Shown one piece after another: positions 43,481 to 55,976 of a stretch of 64,000 nt of DNA. The position numbers were made by a program, and so were the translations under genes. Source of the DNA: Cinnamomum chago (Eukaryota > Streptophyta > Magnoliopsida > Laurales > Lauraceae); assembly GCA_038049695.1 (NCBI GenBank), contig CP142456.1:17140501-17204500 (forward strand). The letters run 5' to 3'. Positions within the stretch are counted from its first letter, which is position 1. Each line of letters opens with the position of its first letter. The notes below the pieces were generated by a model. The model saw only the letters and a program-made list of their open reading frames with translations. It searched no databases and was not told where the DNA came from.

Positions 43481-44919
43481 ATGGATTCCACTATGTTAGA
43501 TTGTGTAGATTCTTGTGTAGATTCTTCTAGACCCCTCCTTCTTCCATCTAATGGAGATTCAAACCTTTAAATTAATGAATCTCAATTTGATTTAAAAGAA
43601 TAAGAATATGTTGAAAATGAAGATGACGTTGAACAAGCTTATGATGATTTATATACATTTTCCTTTGAGCTTGTTAAGAAAAATAAAAAATTAAAAGAAG
43701 AATCTAAAATGCTAAACAAAGAATTAGTTTCTTCAAAAGATGAATTTAGAGATAAAGAAGAAGTAATACATTGTTTAGACTCTAAGTTTATGATCTCTTT
43801 GCATAACCTATCTAATATTAAAGATGATCTAAATGAATTAAAAATAGGAAATGATGATCTTAATAAGGAAAACTCAAATCTAAGAGATCAATTACGAAGG
43901 CAAGAAAAACATATTAACAACCTAGAATCCAAGTTGACTAATTCTAAAGAAAATTTATCTAATGCTCAAAATAAGATAAAAACTCTAGAACTTGGATCTA
44001 ACGTTATTAATGAACTTAAATTTGATTTAAAACTTGCCCATGAAGAACTAAACAACAATAAGGAAATTGAAAATGAATTATTAAAAGTTAGAAATGAAAA
44101 TTCAATCCTTATAAACCAAGTCACTCAACCTGAAAGCTACAAACAAAAGTATGAGTACAAATTTACCCTAGGTGAAGAAAAATTTTAAAAATTATTTAGA
44201 TTGGGTAAATCTCAAAGAGATAGAACGGGTCTTGGATTTGATAGGTATATTTCACATGACCCTAGCATCACCAACACATTTATGAAAAGTGAGTCCTCAT
44301 TCTCTAGTACTCATTCTTCCTTGCCCATGACTAAATGTAATTATTGTGGCATTAAAGGGCATTTTAGGTTTGAGTGCAAACCAAGAAGAAGCCATGTGTC
44401 TAAACCCATCTATGAACCCCAAGAAAGTAGAATCAAAATCTATGAAGGGTAAGATACTAAAAATCAAGGAAGACTCCAAGAAGATCAAACAAGTTAAATC
44501 GATTAAAAAGGAGTCTCCTAAGAAAGATTCTAAAAAGGTTTAAACAAGTTAAACCAAGTATTAAATAATCTATCAACAACAAGCTTCTCAACCTATCTCC
44601 CTCAAATCAACACATGAAAGAACTTTTGAAGAAAGTAGCTAAGTTAAATTTAAAATTTAAAAGTCAAATAAAGGGAGGAAATAAGAATAAAAGAAAAATA
44701 AATCAATCCCCTAAGAAACAAACTCACCAACCTCAAAAGACTAATCATCAATCCAGGCTAAATTTAGTCAAATCTAAATATCATGGTGATAAATCCAAAT
44801 TAAAAATTTATCAAGACAAATCTCCTAAAGTTGGTGGAACTTCTAAACTAGACCCCAAAGATCAACCCTCTCAAGACCTTAGGTGGATTCCTAAAGTTAG
44901 ATACTTTTACAAACCTTAA
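43481..44919 (+). pseudogene. partial gag: coiled coil and CCHC knuckle
   Basis: The first ATG after the primer site (43481) opens MDSTMLDCVDSC and runs, with two stops near 43,570 and 43,603, into AYDDLYTFSFELVKKNKKLK. It continues as the open 43709-44188 frame, a long heptad-rich coiled coil (about 160 residues, many Leu/Asn/Lys). After a stop, one CCHC knuckle CNYCGIKGHFRFEC follows (44201-44452 frame), then a Lys-rich tail (44614-44919). The N-terminal UBN2-type capsid domain expected in copia gag is absent, so it is a deletion derivative and not a whole gag. The coiled coil could allow co-assembly with a helper's gag, but that is inference. Codon use is extremely A/T-rich. Confidence 0.78.
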
Positions 44920-47300
44920 GGTCATTGAACCTCCTTGACCAACCTATCCTTTATGGTTAAATCATTTTGGTGGTCATATTTACATTTGCATTTTGTTTCT
45001 TTATGGTCACATCTCTTAAAATGCAATGTTTATCAGTGATCAATTGATTTTTTCTTCATGCACCATTCTAGTTACATATCATGGTTTTCAAAATCATTTG
45101 ATTATAATTTCATCATGTTAGATTTGTTTTTTGCTCACATTTAGTTATATCTCTTGCATTGCATTTCTATATATGGTCAATTGATTGTGATTTCAAAAGC
45201 TTTCATAGCTAGATTATTCATGATCGATTGTTGTTGCAAAATCATTTGAGTAGATATCATAGTTAGATTATTTAAAAAAAAAAACAAATGATTTGAATCA
45301 TTTTGGATTTTCCAAGGATTTCTAAGTTATATGGAAAATTATCATTTTGAAAAATCAATTTGTATGTGTTTCAAATAAGTTATATCTTTTAAAATGCAAA
45401 GTTGAAATTTCATAATGTGTTATCTTCAAAATCATTCTTTTTATTATGCTCATTGTTGGATTTTGTTTATTGAAATGATTTGAAGATTGTATGAATGGAA
45501 ATGCTCTAAAACTTCATTAGTTATAATCATCAAAGCATGTTCCATGTTCTCATTTCCTTATACATTTGATTATATCTTAGAAATGGAAATGAATGTTGTT
45601 ATAAGCTATTTGCATCTTTGCTCATTTAGTTACATTCTTTTTATATGCAAATGTCATTTGGTTCCATGTATGGTTGTGATCTTAGTTATATTTGTAGATA
45701 CCATACTAGAACTCAAATTCATCCTTTATGCTTTCTAGTCTTTTTTTTTTTTAAATGGATGGTTATGATGTTGATTCATGTATATTCTCTAAGTGATATC
45801 ATCCTTATACATGTTTTAACTTCATAGTAGTGATCTTGATCATATGAACCTCTTTAAAATCCATTCCTTGTATTTCATAGTTATATCTACTGTTTGATGG
45901 ATTTCTTATAGATGTTGAATTCATATGTTTTTGACACTGTGAAAATTGCATGCATCACCAAGCTATATCCTTTTATGCAATTTATCTTGTTCATCACTAT
46001 GCTCATTAGTTATATCATTATAAGTTATGAATATCCATTTATGATGCTTGATAAAATTTTGTGTTTGTCACATCCTTGCTCTTAATCATGTTTTCAATTC
46101 AATTGGTTTCAATTAGTATCTTTTTCGATTGTTGTCATATCCAATTGATGTCATATCTTGAGAATGTGATAAACCATGTACATTGGATTGAACTTGATAG
46201 TAATATTTATTTATTTTATTCCATGTCACATTCCATTAGCATCATAATTTTCATGTTTGCCACTCTCTTGCTCATATAGGTAAATCTCACGACCACCATG
46301 TTTATGTGATCATAATATTGGTTGGTTAATAGTTGAGGTTGGCTTCATGTTTGAACTTCATTTCACTCATCTTGCACATAATAGTCATATTTAATGATTG
46401 GATAAAATGATTTCAAAACTTTTATAGCATATGATTTTCATAGTTAAATTAATTGACGCTATGTTTAGTAAACCCCATAACATCATGGATAGCTCTAATT
46501 TGGATTTATCCTAGTAATCATATTCTTTTTAACTCCATTTTAGAGTGATTGACTTAATAGTCTTAACCTTGAATCTCAATTGGTATTCTTTATTCCAATT
46601 GATATCCATGATCGCTTTTCTCCTTGACCTTGCTCTTTATATTGTTAATTTGATCATATTGAGCTCTAAGTTAAACGTGTCTAATCCTTTCCTTAAAGTT
46701 TACCCTCAATTGGTAAAACCATCTTCTTCTTGCACCAAATATTAAATCTTTGTCAAAAGTTTGACAAAAGGAGAGAATGGATTGAGAGGGAGTGTAAACC
46801 TTCATAGGAAGTATTGGTTTTGATCAAATTGACCTTTGTATTGGCTTTGAACCCTTAGAGACTACTTCCATACATGATACCCTGTTATGTATTTCATTTT
46901 CGATTTCTTTTGTTAACAGGTGCTACTAAGAAGTATTTTCCTTACTTCATATGTGTAAGTACCTTTGCAATTTAATGTCAAATGGGGAGAGAGTGTTCAA
47001 GTTGTCTAAAGGAAGAGAGAATGCATATCTTGCCAAAGGAAGAAAGTACATGGTCAACGGGAGATAGTTGAAAGAAGAGAAAGCTTGGGAGTTAAAGAGG
47101 TTGCTTGGCTAATGAAAGAAAGATGAAAACAAAACTTGAATAATGATCAAGCTCCAAGCATCAAGAAGAATGAAGAAAAAGATCTAGAGCCCAAGCCAAT
47201 TTAAAGGAAGCATCCAAGAGATTTCAAGACTTGTCCAGCTTACGGGGAGCTGAAGACTTAGTGTGTAAATTTAGTGATGAGTGAGATGCCATCAAATTGC
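44920..47300 (+). repeat. AT-rich internal region with a recurring TAGTTATATC motif
   Basis: No coding domain was recognised. The motif (T/A)TAGTTATAT(C/T) or a close variant occurs at about 45,145, 45,377, 45,520, 45,683, 45,880 and 46,010, embedded in similar CATTTGATT/GCTCATT text. This suggests a degenerate repeat with unequal spacing of 100-200 bp. Near 46,750-47,300 the sequence becomes purine-rich. Confidence 0.55.
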
Positions 47301-47312
47301 AAAGGGGGAGAT
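47301..47312 (+). other. polypurine tract of the pol-less element
   Basis: AAAGGGGGAGAT immediately precedes the 3' LTR. This form is typical of SIRE-type copia elements. Confidence 0.93.
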
Positions 47313-49083
47313 TGTTAGGGATTTTGTGTTATTGCAATTCGATGGATGCATTATCATTTTAGCATCATTCGAATTTTCATACAATCATTGATTTAGAAAA
47401 TCCTGAAATCTTGATTTACACATGCATTGGTTTTTAAACTTGTAACAATATTAATTCATGCATGTTATGATTTTAAACTTGGATGCATTTAAATTTGAAA
47501 AGAAGTTTTATAAATCAAGCTAGCCTATGAGTTTTAAATCTTTCAAATCATTTCAGGGTTTTTATGTTTCATGTTTTTAAACCACTTAATTTGACTTAAA
47601 TCATGATATCAAGCTTGATACAGTTGCCCAAAATTCCCTTCCAAGAAATACTTTGAAATATGCATTTTAAGGGAATTTGGTCCCTGGGCTCGGGTCAACC
47701 TACAGTATGCTGGGTCAACCGAGCCCATGGACCTGGTCAACCGACCACACTGCAGGTCGACCGGGAAAGAGCCGTTAGAGATCTTTTTCAAAACGGTCAA
47801 ATTTATGACCGCTGAGCCCAGGTCGACCGAGGAAAGGTGCAGGTCGACCAGGGACACGCAGAAACTCAATTTTTGTGTATAAAATGAGGTTCATTCCTTT
47901 GTAAAAAGTGGGGATCAAAGTGGAACTAAGAGCCACTCTTGAGGAGTTTGGAGACAAGGAAAAGGGGAAGGAGCTAAGAGAGACCAAGGGGTCATTAGTG
48001 AAGCTATTAATCATATGTTATATGCTTTGTTTAAATTATTGGTAAATGAATTTTAGCATGATAACTATGATGTGTTGAATCCATTCTTCATTTAATCTTT
48101 GATCTAAGTTGGATTGGATTCTTCACCTTGATTTCAAACCAAGTTGTTTTTAAAATCTTCTTTAATCATGCTTAGCCAAAATCTTTGATTTCTTTTATAG
48201 CATGATTCATTTTCCTGGTTGAATCTTTATTTGTTGTTTTCATTCATTTGAACCTTAGTTAAATTTTATTTGGTTTTGAAAACGAGATTGCACATGCATC
48301 ACATGTTTAGAGTTAATTAGTTTCATACAACTTGTGAGCCTTTGATTTTCATTTCATCAACAAGTTTGTATTCATACATGTGATTTACATTTCACTTCAA
48401 TCAAAACTTTTTATGTGCCCTAAACTTTTAAACGCTTTGAGCATATATTGATTGAGCTTACTTTTTAACTTGATTGAAGTTATCACACACACACATCATG
48501 AGCATACACCTTTGCATTCATATAGTGTTTGTGTGAGTTAGATTTTCAATTTCATATCCGCCTATTTTAGAGGCATTGTAATTGAGCTTAAATTCTATCC
48601 CTTTTAGTGTTTATGTAGACACTACTTTGAGAGAAAATATTCTACTTGTGAAGGTTATTGCTTAGCCTTTGAAAAGCATCTTGTTAAAGTTATTGCTTAG
48701 CTTAGAAAAGCACGTTGACCGGTTGTTGTTTAACCTAGAAAACCATCATTGTAGAGGTTATTGCTTAGCCTTGGAAAGCATATTGTAAAGGTTATTGCTT
48801 AGCCTTTTGAAAAGCAAAGATAGTGGAAATCCGGTGAGGTGCTGGATCAAAAGCCGGTAGTGGATGTAGGTATTGAGGCCGAACCACTATAAATCATTGT
48901 GTGATGATGCATGCTTTGTGGTGATTATTTTTGTTAGCTTCCGCATTTAATTTTCTAATCATCACTTGTGACTATTTAATTTTAAAAAAGTTAAAATTTG
49001 GCATTATTGGTCACTAATTCGTAGCTCACCCTATTCACCCCTCCCCCCCCCCCCCCTTCTAGGGTTAGGATCCCGGACTTTCA
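47313..49083 (+). repeat. 3' LTR of the pol-less element
   Basis: 1,771 bp. Relative to the 5' LTR it lacks about 46 bp just after AGTGAAGCTA (48,000) and has a longer C-run near 49,042. Its first 690 bp differ at many sites; the rest shows only a handful of substitutions. Confidence 0.95.
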
Positions 49084-50357
49084 ACGCCAAGGGTTCCTTT
49101 GTATGCCACTAATGCCGGAATCCTTAGTACTACACCAAGTTGGACGGTGAAGATCACGAGTGTTCCCAATACCGTAGGCTTGGCTTGACTCACATCTTGA
49201 TTTCTATATGATCTATATGCATGCATTTGAATTCTGTTTCCGGTATTCTCGTATGACTTGATCATACTTCTGTTTAGTTTATGTATATCTTATTTATGCA
49301 CCTATTTATGTTATATATGCTTCCATTTCTGTTCAGTTATACTTATGATAAGTTGATAAGTTCCGATTATGTATCACAGGATATGATCTGTTTTTGCAAT
49401 ATGTTTTGTTATTTTGTACGCTTCATTCCACGAGTCGGCACCACTTGGCTTCAACTCTATCTAAGTTGAACCCGGCTAAGTGTGGGTTTAGTTATATTTC
49501 TAGCACTCTGCAGATGGGATTATATTCTGAGGGTTCACCGGCACCCTAGGTCCACGATGGAGAGTTTCGGGCCCTCTGTCTCCTAGTGGCACCATTCTGT
49601 TTTGCTCTGTTCTATTCTATTTTCAGCTCACACTTTATATTCATGTTTACATGGTTAATTTGGGAGAATGTAGCTAATGTGAATGTGCCATCTAGTTCTG
49701 TTGTTTAAGTGTATCGATCATTTATGATTCGTTGTCTCATGCTTATTCATGCACAGACTTGCCTAGTGTACACACTTTGACCTCATATCATTTACATCTG
49801 CCTAGTTACTCATTTGTCACATGTTATATGATTTATATTCATTTATCTTGCTTAGCCTAGTCTAATGGTGCTACACTTGGCGTTACAGGTGAGTACCTCG
49901 ATGCCACCACCCCAAAGATCAACAAGGAGGAATCTCCTCGACACATAGCTAAATGGACTTCTGATGATGTCTTCTGGACATCTACCCGCTGACTTGGACG
50001 AATACGGCCCATGGACAATGGCTTGGATTGCCACATCTTTTGTTATCTATCACTTATGAACTTGTTTAGACTATGGCCTATAAACCTTAACTTACTTCTT
50101 TCTCTCTCTATCTCTAGATCTTAAACTTGAACATTTAATCTATGCTCAAGCACTTTTATGCTCTATATCTTGATGGATATGATATTATTGGTTTACAATT
50201 GGATATCTATTTGAAAAAATAATACATGTGGAAAAACAGGTTTATGGAAATTTGAACCTCACACGTGATATCCTGTGGGTGAATTCCATTCATGGGGATG
50301 AAGGGTCAACGACTTTGACTCGAATCCCGAGTGTTGTCTCGGGCTCGAGGCATGACA

Positions 50358-50412
50358 TACGTAAGTTGGTATTACAACATTTGTTCTTCTAAGAGTTTTA
50401 AAAGACTTAGAA
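50358..50412 (+). other. start of Gypsy internal region, possible primer-binding site
   Basis: A few bases after the LTR end, TTGGTATTACAACA loosely resembles the TTGGTATCAGAGC primer site. The sequence is cut at 50412 by the CACTA element; the duplication copy GAA is 50410-50412. Confidence 0.5.
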
Positions 50413-51060
50413 CACTACAACAACTTGCACTTTCCCTGACGTTTTTTGGCGACGCTTTTATAAATTCGTCGGTAAAGAGTATTCTTTACCGATGTATATA
50501 ATTTCGTCATTGAAAATCAGCCTTTTACCGACGTTTTATATAAAACGTTAGTAAAAGGCTGATTTTTAGCGACGTTTTACTAAAAAACATCGACAAAGTT
50601 CAATCTTAGAATTAACTTCATTTTTAGAAAAAGTAAAAATCAGAGATTATTACCGACAAATTAGAAAACGTCGGTAAAATCGACTTTTAGCGACGTTTCC
50701 TTGAAAACTGTCGGCAAAGTTCAATTTTATTATTAACTTTATTTTTAGGGAAAATAAATATCAGAGACTATTATCGACAAATTTTATGACGTCGGTAAAA
50801 TGAACTTTTAGCGAGGAGTTTTGTAAAACGTCGGTAATGTTTAATTTTATATTTAAGAAAATTAAAAATCAGATTCCTTACCGACGAATTTTTTTTTACC
50901 GACGAAATTTAGCGTCCGAAGATTTATTATTGACGTTTAATATAAAACGTCGGTAAAGGCTAGTAGACTTTTTTACTTGTTTTTAAATCATAAAAATAAA
51001 ATAATTTTTACTGACGAAAAGTTTGTTTTTTGCAACGAAAGATAAACATCGGTAAATTTC
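50413..51060 (+). repeat. CACTA left subterminal repeats
   Basis: Many direct and inverted copies of TTTACCGACG / CGTCGGTAAA and variants (GCGACGTTTT), often paired as short palindromes such as ACGTTTTATATAAAACGT. In CACTA elements such subterminal motifs are bound by the TNPA-type protein to bring the ends together. Confidence 0.85.
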
Positions 51061-51064
<4 letters not shown>

Positions 51065-51114
<50 letters not shown>

Positions 51115-51125
51115 TCTCTCTCTAC
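51065..51125. repeat. (CT)n microsatellite in the CACTA leader
   Basis: About 25 CT units with one interruption. A pyrimidine-rich stretch continues to 51,295, where a GTAAAC donor suggests the end of an untranslated first exon. Confidence 0.9.
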
Positions 51126-54100
51126 TCTCAATGTCTCTCTCACTCACTCTCACTCGATCTCTCTGCTCTATCTCCCTCACACTCTCTCTGCCAGAAACCG
51201 ATCGTTGCTAGAAAACGGTCTCCCTCTCTCACGCCGCTGCCTTTGCTAGGACCCTCTCTGCCGTTGCTGCCTCTGCATCTCTCCCCTCTCTGCAGGTAAA
51301 CTCTCTTTCTCATGTCTTCTCTCTTCATCTCTATCTGATATGGGTATTTGCAGCTTCTGCTTTGGAGTTTTCGTGGTTAATAGGTTCCTTTTCTTATTGT
51401 TACTCTCTATTTTTTCTTTTCTTCAGCACTTCATTTTATTCTCTTTCAAAAAAAAAAAAATTTGGTGGGGTTCTACTTGTAATCTGCATTTGATTGTTTT
51501 GCTAGTCTTGGAGCAAAAACTTTTGTTTTGATATGATGAATATTGATATTGCAAACTTGGCATTTGATTGATAGTTTTGATATCTGGATTACAAGAAATA
51601 ATAGTGAGAATTCATTTCATTTCTTGGGGTTGCGCTGTTTTGTTTGATAGATTCACAATGTGAGTGGGGCTTTCTTCTTCTTACTCCTGATGATTTTCAT
51701 TCTCAGATTACCCAAATTTATGCTCTGTGCGATTGTGATGTATCTACTCTTGATCATGTATTTTCTCCATTTGCCATTTATTGTGTTTGTGAAAGCTAAT
51801 TAATGGGGTGGGCTCTTTTTAAGTGCAAGGCCATTCTGCTTATTCTACGGGTTAAATTTGGTGCTTTTGAGCAGGGAATGGAACGAAAACCTTGTAGAAT
51901 GGGCTGCTCTTGAATGTATTGAATTGCATCTAGTCTTAATATTTGGCAGAATGGATGTTTGCATTTGGGTCTATCTGAAGTTGGAAATCACAATAGCTCA
52001 ATGGCTGTTTCCAAGACCTTTTCTTCCATAAATGAGAATTGGCAATTGACAGGGAGCACAAAAGGAAGAGAAGAAAAGGGTACTCGCCATTATTGATTTG
52101 GTAGTTAAGGTCTATATTGGCCTATTCTATGTATGCCATTGTATTTTCTAAGGGGCATTTGGGTGTCCCCTTATGCTCTTAGAAGTAGCACTAGTAGTTT
52201 CCAGAAGCACTCATGATGCAGTTCCTGCTTTACACTGGGTAACGATAAACATCCCTTCTGCTTTGAATGACCTACTCACTTGAAATATTGGGTGATACAT
52301 CCATGGGAACTCAAATGAATACTTCTTGCATTGTTGGGTTTTTGTTATGTAGATGCCATTGCATACCATGGATGTTGTTAGTCTCTGCATTCAAATTCTT
52401 GCACTATATGAGGGTCCCAAAAAGATGTAGAGTTCCAATGCTGCTGCAGCTGATCATTTCTGAACTGGACTTTGTCATGTAAAATGCAAATAGACTGTGC
52501 AAAGAAGTTTGCTGTACCACTTATTAGATTTTCTTTCAAAATCTAATAAAATGATGAAATATCCATTAATTGATCGTTGAAGGTAACTTGTTTCCTCTCC
52601 TCATGGATAGGCTATCCTATAACAATTGTCATTCAAACTATGTCTCCCTAAAACTAAGTAGTTTGTACTCAATTGGGTTTTGTCCATATTCGATTTTCCC
52701 ATCCTATGAGTGGCTTCCAAGCATGATACATGGCTGGGTTAGGAATCGTTTCTTGTTTTTTAAACAAGTGATAAAAATGCCAATTTGGGTCATAGGTGAC
52801 AACACATTCAGCACCAGTGTGACATGTTGAGAGGGATAAGATGCACATTCCAAGCATAAAAGGTACAGCTCAAATACGCTATGTATTGGCCATTTTTTTA
52901 TACCCTCCCTCATTATCATTAGTCATTACTTTTATCATTGTGGACTAGTCTTTGTTTACTCCATGGGTCATGTCACCAAGCAAATAAAAGAAAGGGTTCT
53001 CCTGGTTGGAAAGCTAGTAAGGTAAGTGACCCTTTTTCCCCATTGTCCTAGTGGTGGTTTGGAAGTAGAGATGATGAATCACAAGCAGCCTCTTGTTGGG
53101 TTAGGTCATGTTAGTTCTCATGTGCTCTTTCTTGCCCATTTTTTATGTCCTCCCCTTAACTTTAATTTATATATATATGTATGTGTCTTGAGGTGCCTTG
53201 CCCTTTCTTGGATTGATTATTGAATGGAGAATACAAAGTCATCTATCTATATCTGCTTACTTGGTATTATTGCCCCCTAAAAATTGCCGACAATGCTCAC
53301 TAATTGCTTGTTCTGCCAAGGATGCTCTCATATCTCTATGTGCAATCTCATGAAAGTTTTTTTCTGCAGATTGCCCTTAGAGGACAAAACGTCTCATTAC
53401 CACCATTTGATAATTCCATTAAACTATCTTTAAGGACTGAAACCCATATGGGTTGGGTTTGAAGGTTAAGAAAGGTTAAAATCCAACCATAATCCACCCA
53501 CTTTGTCCAATATAATTAATTAAAATCTAACTGAAGGGTACCCACAGAAGGGGATAAAAAATAATAATAATGGATAAAGATTAGAAGAAATTCTCTTCTA
53601 ATCGTGATTTGGATGTGAGGATCACAAATCACAATGCAGGCAATTCAATCAATGACTAATTGGGATTATTTTCTTGGATTACTCCTTTGGAAATTCTTAA
53701 TTAGATCACTTAATGCATAATTATATATCAAGTTCTAACTACTTCCACTTGACCACCTAAATTCAACTGATTCCAATTGAGGAAAAGCTCATTTTCTTCC
53801 ATGTTGGTTCTCACATGTCTTTCATTTGATTTGGGATGCAAAGACCCATATATATACAAATCATCAGGTAGATGGATACCATAAAAATAATGGGCAAATA
53901 TTTCAACCATTCAAAACGTGCTGGTCCTTTGTCAAGGAAAGCCGGTGGCGAATATTAGAAGGATGGAGATGAAAGTTGACCAACCAAAAGCCCCTATATA
54001 ACTGATGAACACAGCAAGTAAATCAAGTTTCGGTAGATTTTTTTAACATTTAATGATTTTGAATTTTTTTTTTGTTTGTTTGTTTATGAATATCCAATGG

Positions 54101-54234
54101 TGGACATCAAGTTGTTGGAGTTTCTCATTACCTCATCTATCACTTGAAAAGATTTCTAATTTATTGCCTATCCATGGAAGGACCCATGCAGGCTGCTTCA
54201 AATTTCTAATTTCTAATTAATTCTGATTAGGTCA
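51126..54234 (+). other. CACTA 5' untranslated exon and probable leader intron
   Basis: The pyrimidine-rich exon ends CTCTGCAG/GTAAAC at 51,295. The next coding start is ATGGACAGG at 54,238 just after an AG at 54,233-54,234. No domain was recognised in the roughly 2.9 kb between. This is inferred to be a long leader intron. Confidence 0.45.
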
Positions 54235-54237
54235 GAT

Positions 54238-55872
54238 ATGGACAGGAGTTGGATATTACATTATCAATACCGATTTAGTGCGGAGTACATAGCTGGGGTG
54301 ATGGTCTCATACCTACGGTGGATATATCACAGGGAACCTATAGTTCAACCTAATGATTCGGATGAGAGCGAGGATGAATCAGAAGAGAATCAGGATGACT
54401 ACGATGAGTTGATAGAGGACCATCGTAGGGGAACTTACTTGGAGGAAGATACTCAAGAGAGGGATGATGTGCAAGATTTTGAAAATTTGTTGAAGGCTTC
54501 TCAGCGTGGCCTGTACCGAGGATGCAAAGGCTCAGATACTCTGTTATCGTTTGTCATCAAGATATTGCATGTGAAGGTAGAAAGTGGGTGTAGCAATAAG
54601 TCGTTTAACAAGGTTCTGCAAATTTTTAAGGACTTCTTACCCGAAGGTCATGTGGTGCCGTTACGTGACTTGGGCATGGGATACAATAACATAGATGCCT
54701 GCAAGCACAATTGTGTGTTGTATGGGAAGGAGAATGCTCAATTGGATAAATGTCCAGAAAGTGAAGAGCCTAGGTACAAGGTCAATGATGGCAAGTGAAA
54801 GAAGATCCCTCATAAGGTGCTCCGTTACTTCCCATTGACACTAAGGTTATGCAGATTGTATATGTCAAGGAAGATAGCCACAGAGATGAGATGGCACAGT
54901 GATAACCGCGTTGATGATGGGATAACGCGGCATCCGGCTGATTCAGTGGAATGGAAAGAATTTGATAAGAAATATCCAGAGTTTGACCAAGAGACACGTA
55001 ATGTGAGGCTGGGGTTAGCCACCGATGGATTCAAACCTTTCGATAACATGAGCACCTCTTATAGCATGTGGTATGTCATACTTATGCCCTATAATTTGCT
55101 ACCATGGATGTGCATGAAGGAGCCATTCTTGATGATGTCATTACTTATTCCGGGACCAAACTCACCGAGAAATGATATCGATGTATATCTGAGGACCTTG
55201 GTTGATGAGTTGAAGGAGTTGTGGGATCATGGTGTATCGACTTATGATGCCTCCACTAAACAGACTTTTCAAATGCATGCGACTGTGATGTGGACTATAA
55301 ATGACTTTCCTGCGTATGGTAACTTGTCTGGGTGGACACAAAAGGTTATAACGCTTGCCCCTAGCTCGTGTAACGACAGCTTGTTAGGGGTGAAGTTGAA
55401 AGATAAGATTGGGTACATTGGCCATCGAAAATACTTGGAACTGAACCACCAATGGCGTAGAAGCAAGGCCTTCAACAGTCAGCCTGAGCGTGAAAAGAAT
55501 TCGTTGGATTTACCGGGGCAAAAGGTACTAGACCAACTAGAAGAACTAGTGCCGGTCAAGTTTGGCAAGAATAACCAAAGACCGTGTGACTCTGGAGAAC
55601 TGAATTGGACAAAGAAAAGCATCCTATTTAAATGGCCCTACTAGAAGTGCAAAAAACTCTAACACAACCTTGATCCTATGCACATTGAGAAGAACATTTG
55701 TGTAACTTTTGTTGGAACAATTTTGGACATAAAGGGCAAAAACAAGGACACCGAGAAAGCTCGTAAGGATTTGAAAAATATGGGCATCAAGCCAGAGTTG
55801 CATCTAGTGGGAGAGGGGCAATGGATCAAGCTTGAAGCCGCATGCCTCTTACACACTGGAATCAAAACATAG
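54238..55872 (+). pseudogene. CACTA TNP2-type transposase, broken
   Basis: It starts MDRSWILHYQYRFSAEYIAG, the characteristic TNP2 N terminus. An acidic stretch is followed by the Transposase_21 region in the 54817-55644 frame: EMRWHSDNRVDDGITRHPAD, FDNMSTSYSMWYVILMPYNLLPWMCM, GPNSPRNDIDVYLRTLVDEL, ATVMWTINDFPAYGNLSGW and GHRKYLELNHQWRR. After further stops MHIEKNICVTFVGTILDIKG (55678-55872) follows. TNP2 is the catalytic transposase of CACTA elements. The Cys-rich stretch usually after NLSGW is missing or scrambled. At least three stops (for example TGA at 54,796 and TAG at 55,642) break it. A TRIM is inserted just downstream at 55,977. Confidence 0.92.
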
Positions 55873-55976
55873 AGATGGAATTTATGAATTCAAAGTCGAT
55901 CAAATACCCAGACGGCTATGCGGCAAACCTCTCGAGGTGTGTAACCTCGAAAAATGATAAATTAGCTGGTTTAAAG

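Larger units (their letters stand above)
41562..49083 (+). mobile_element. complete, pol-less LTR retrotransposon carrying only part of gag
   Basis: LTRs of 1,804 bp (41562-43365) and 1,771 bp (47313-49083) begin TGT(C/T)AGGGATTTTGTG and end CCCGGACTTTCA. The 5-bp duplication ACGCC is at 41557-41561 and 49084-49088. A primer-binding site follows the left LTR and a polypurine tract precedes the right one. The 3.9-kb interior encodes a gag C-terminal region only, with no protease, integrase, RT or RNase H, so it must have moved using enzymes of another element. The layout and polypurine tract resemble SIRE/Maximus-type copia. It is a large non-autonomous derivative. Confidence 0.95.
40019..50357 (+). 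repeat. Gypsy 5' LTR, split in two
   Basis: 40019-41561 plus 49089-50357 (about 2,812 bp after removal of the nested element and one duplication copy) align with the 2,730-bp solo LTR at 10,938. Across the insertion point TTCGACGTCC-AAATTAAGTAACGCC joins AAGGGTTCC, as in the intact solo copy. Confidence 0.88.

Noticed and set aside
50983-51328. Ser/Leu-rich and Glu/Arg-rich frames around the CT tract
   Set aside because: They are pure translations of the (CT)n microsatellite and its pyrimidine-rich flank in the untranslated leader of the CACTA.
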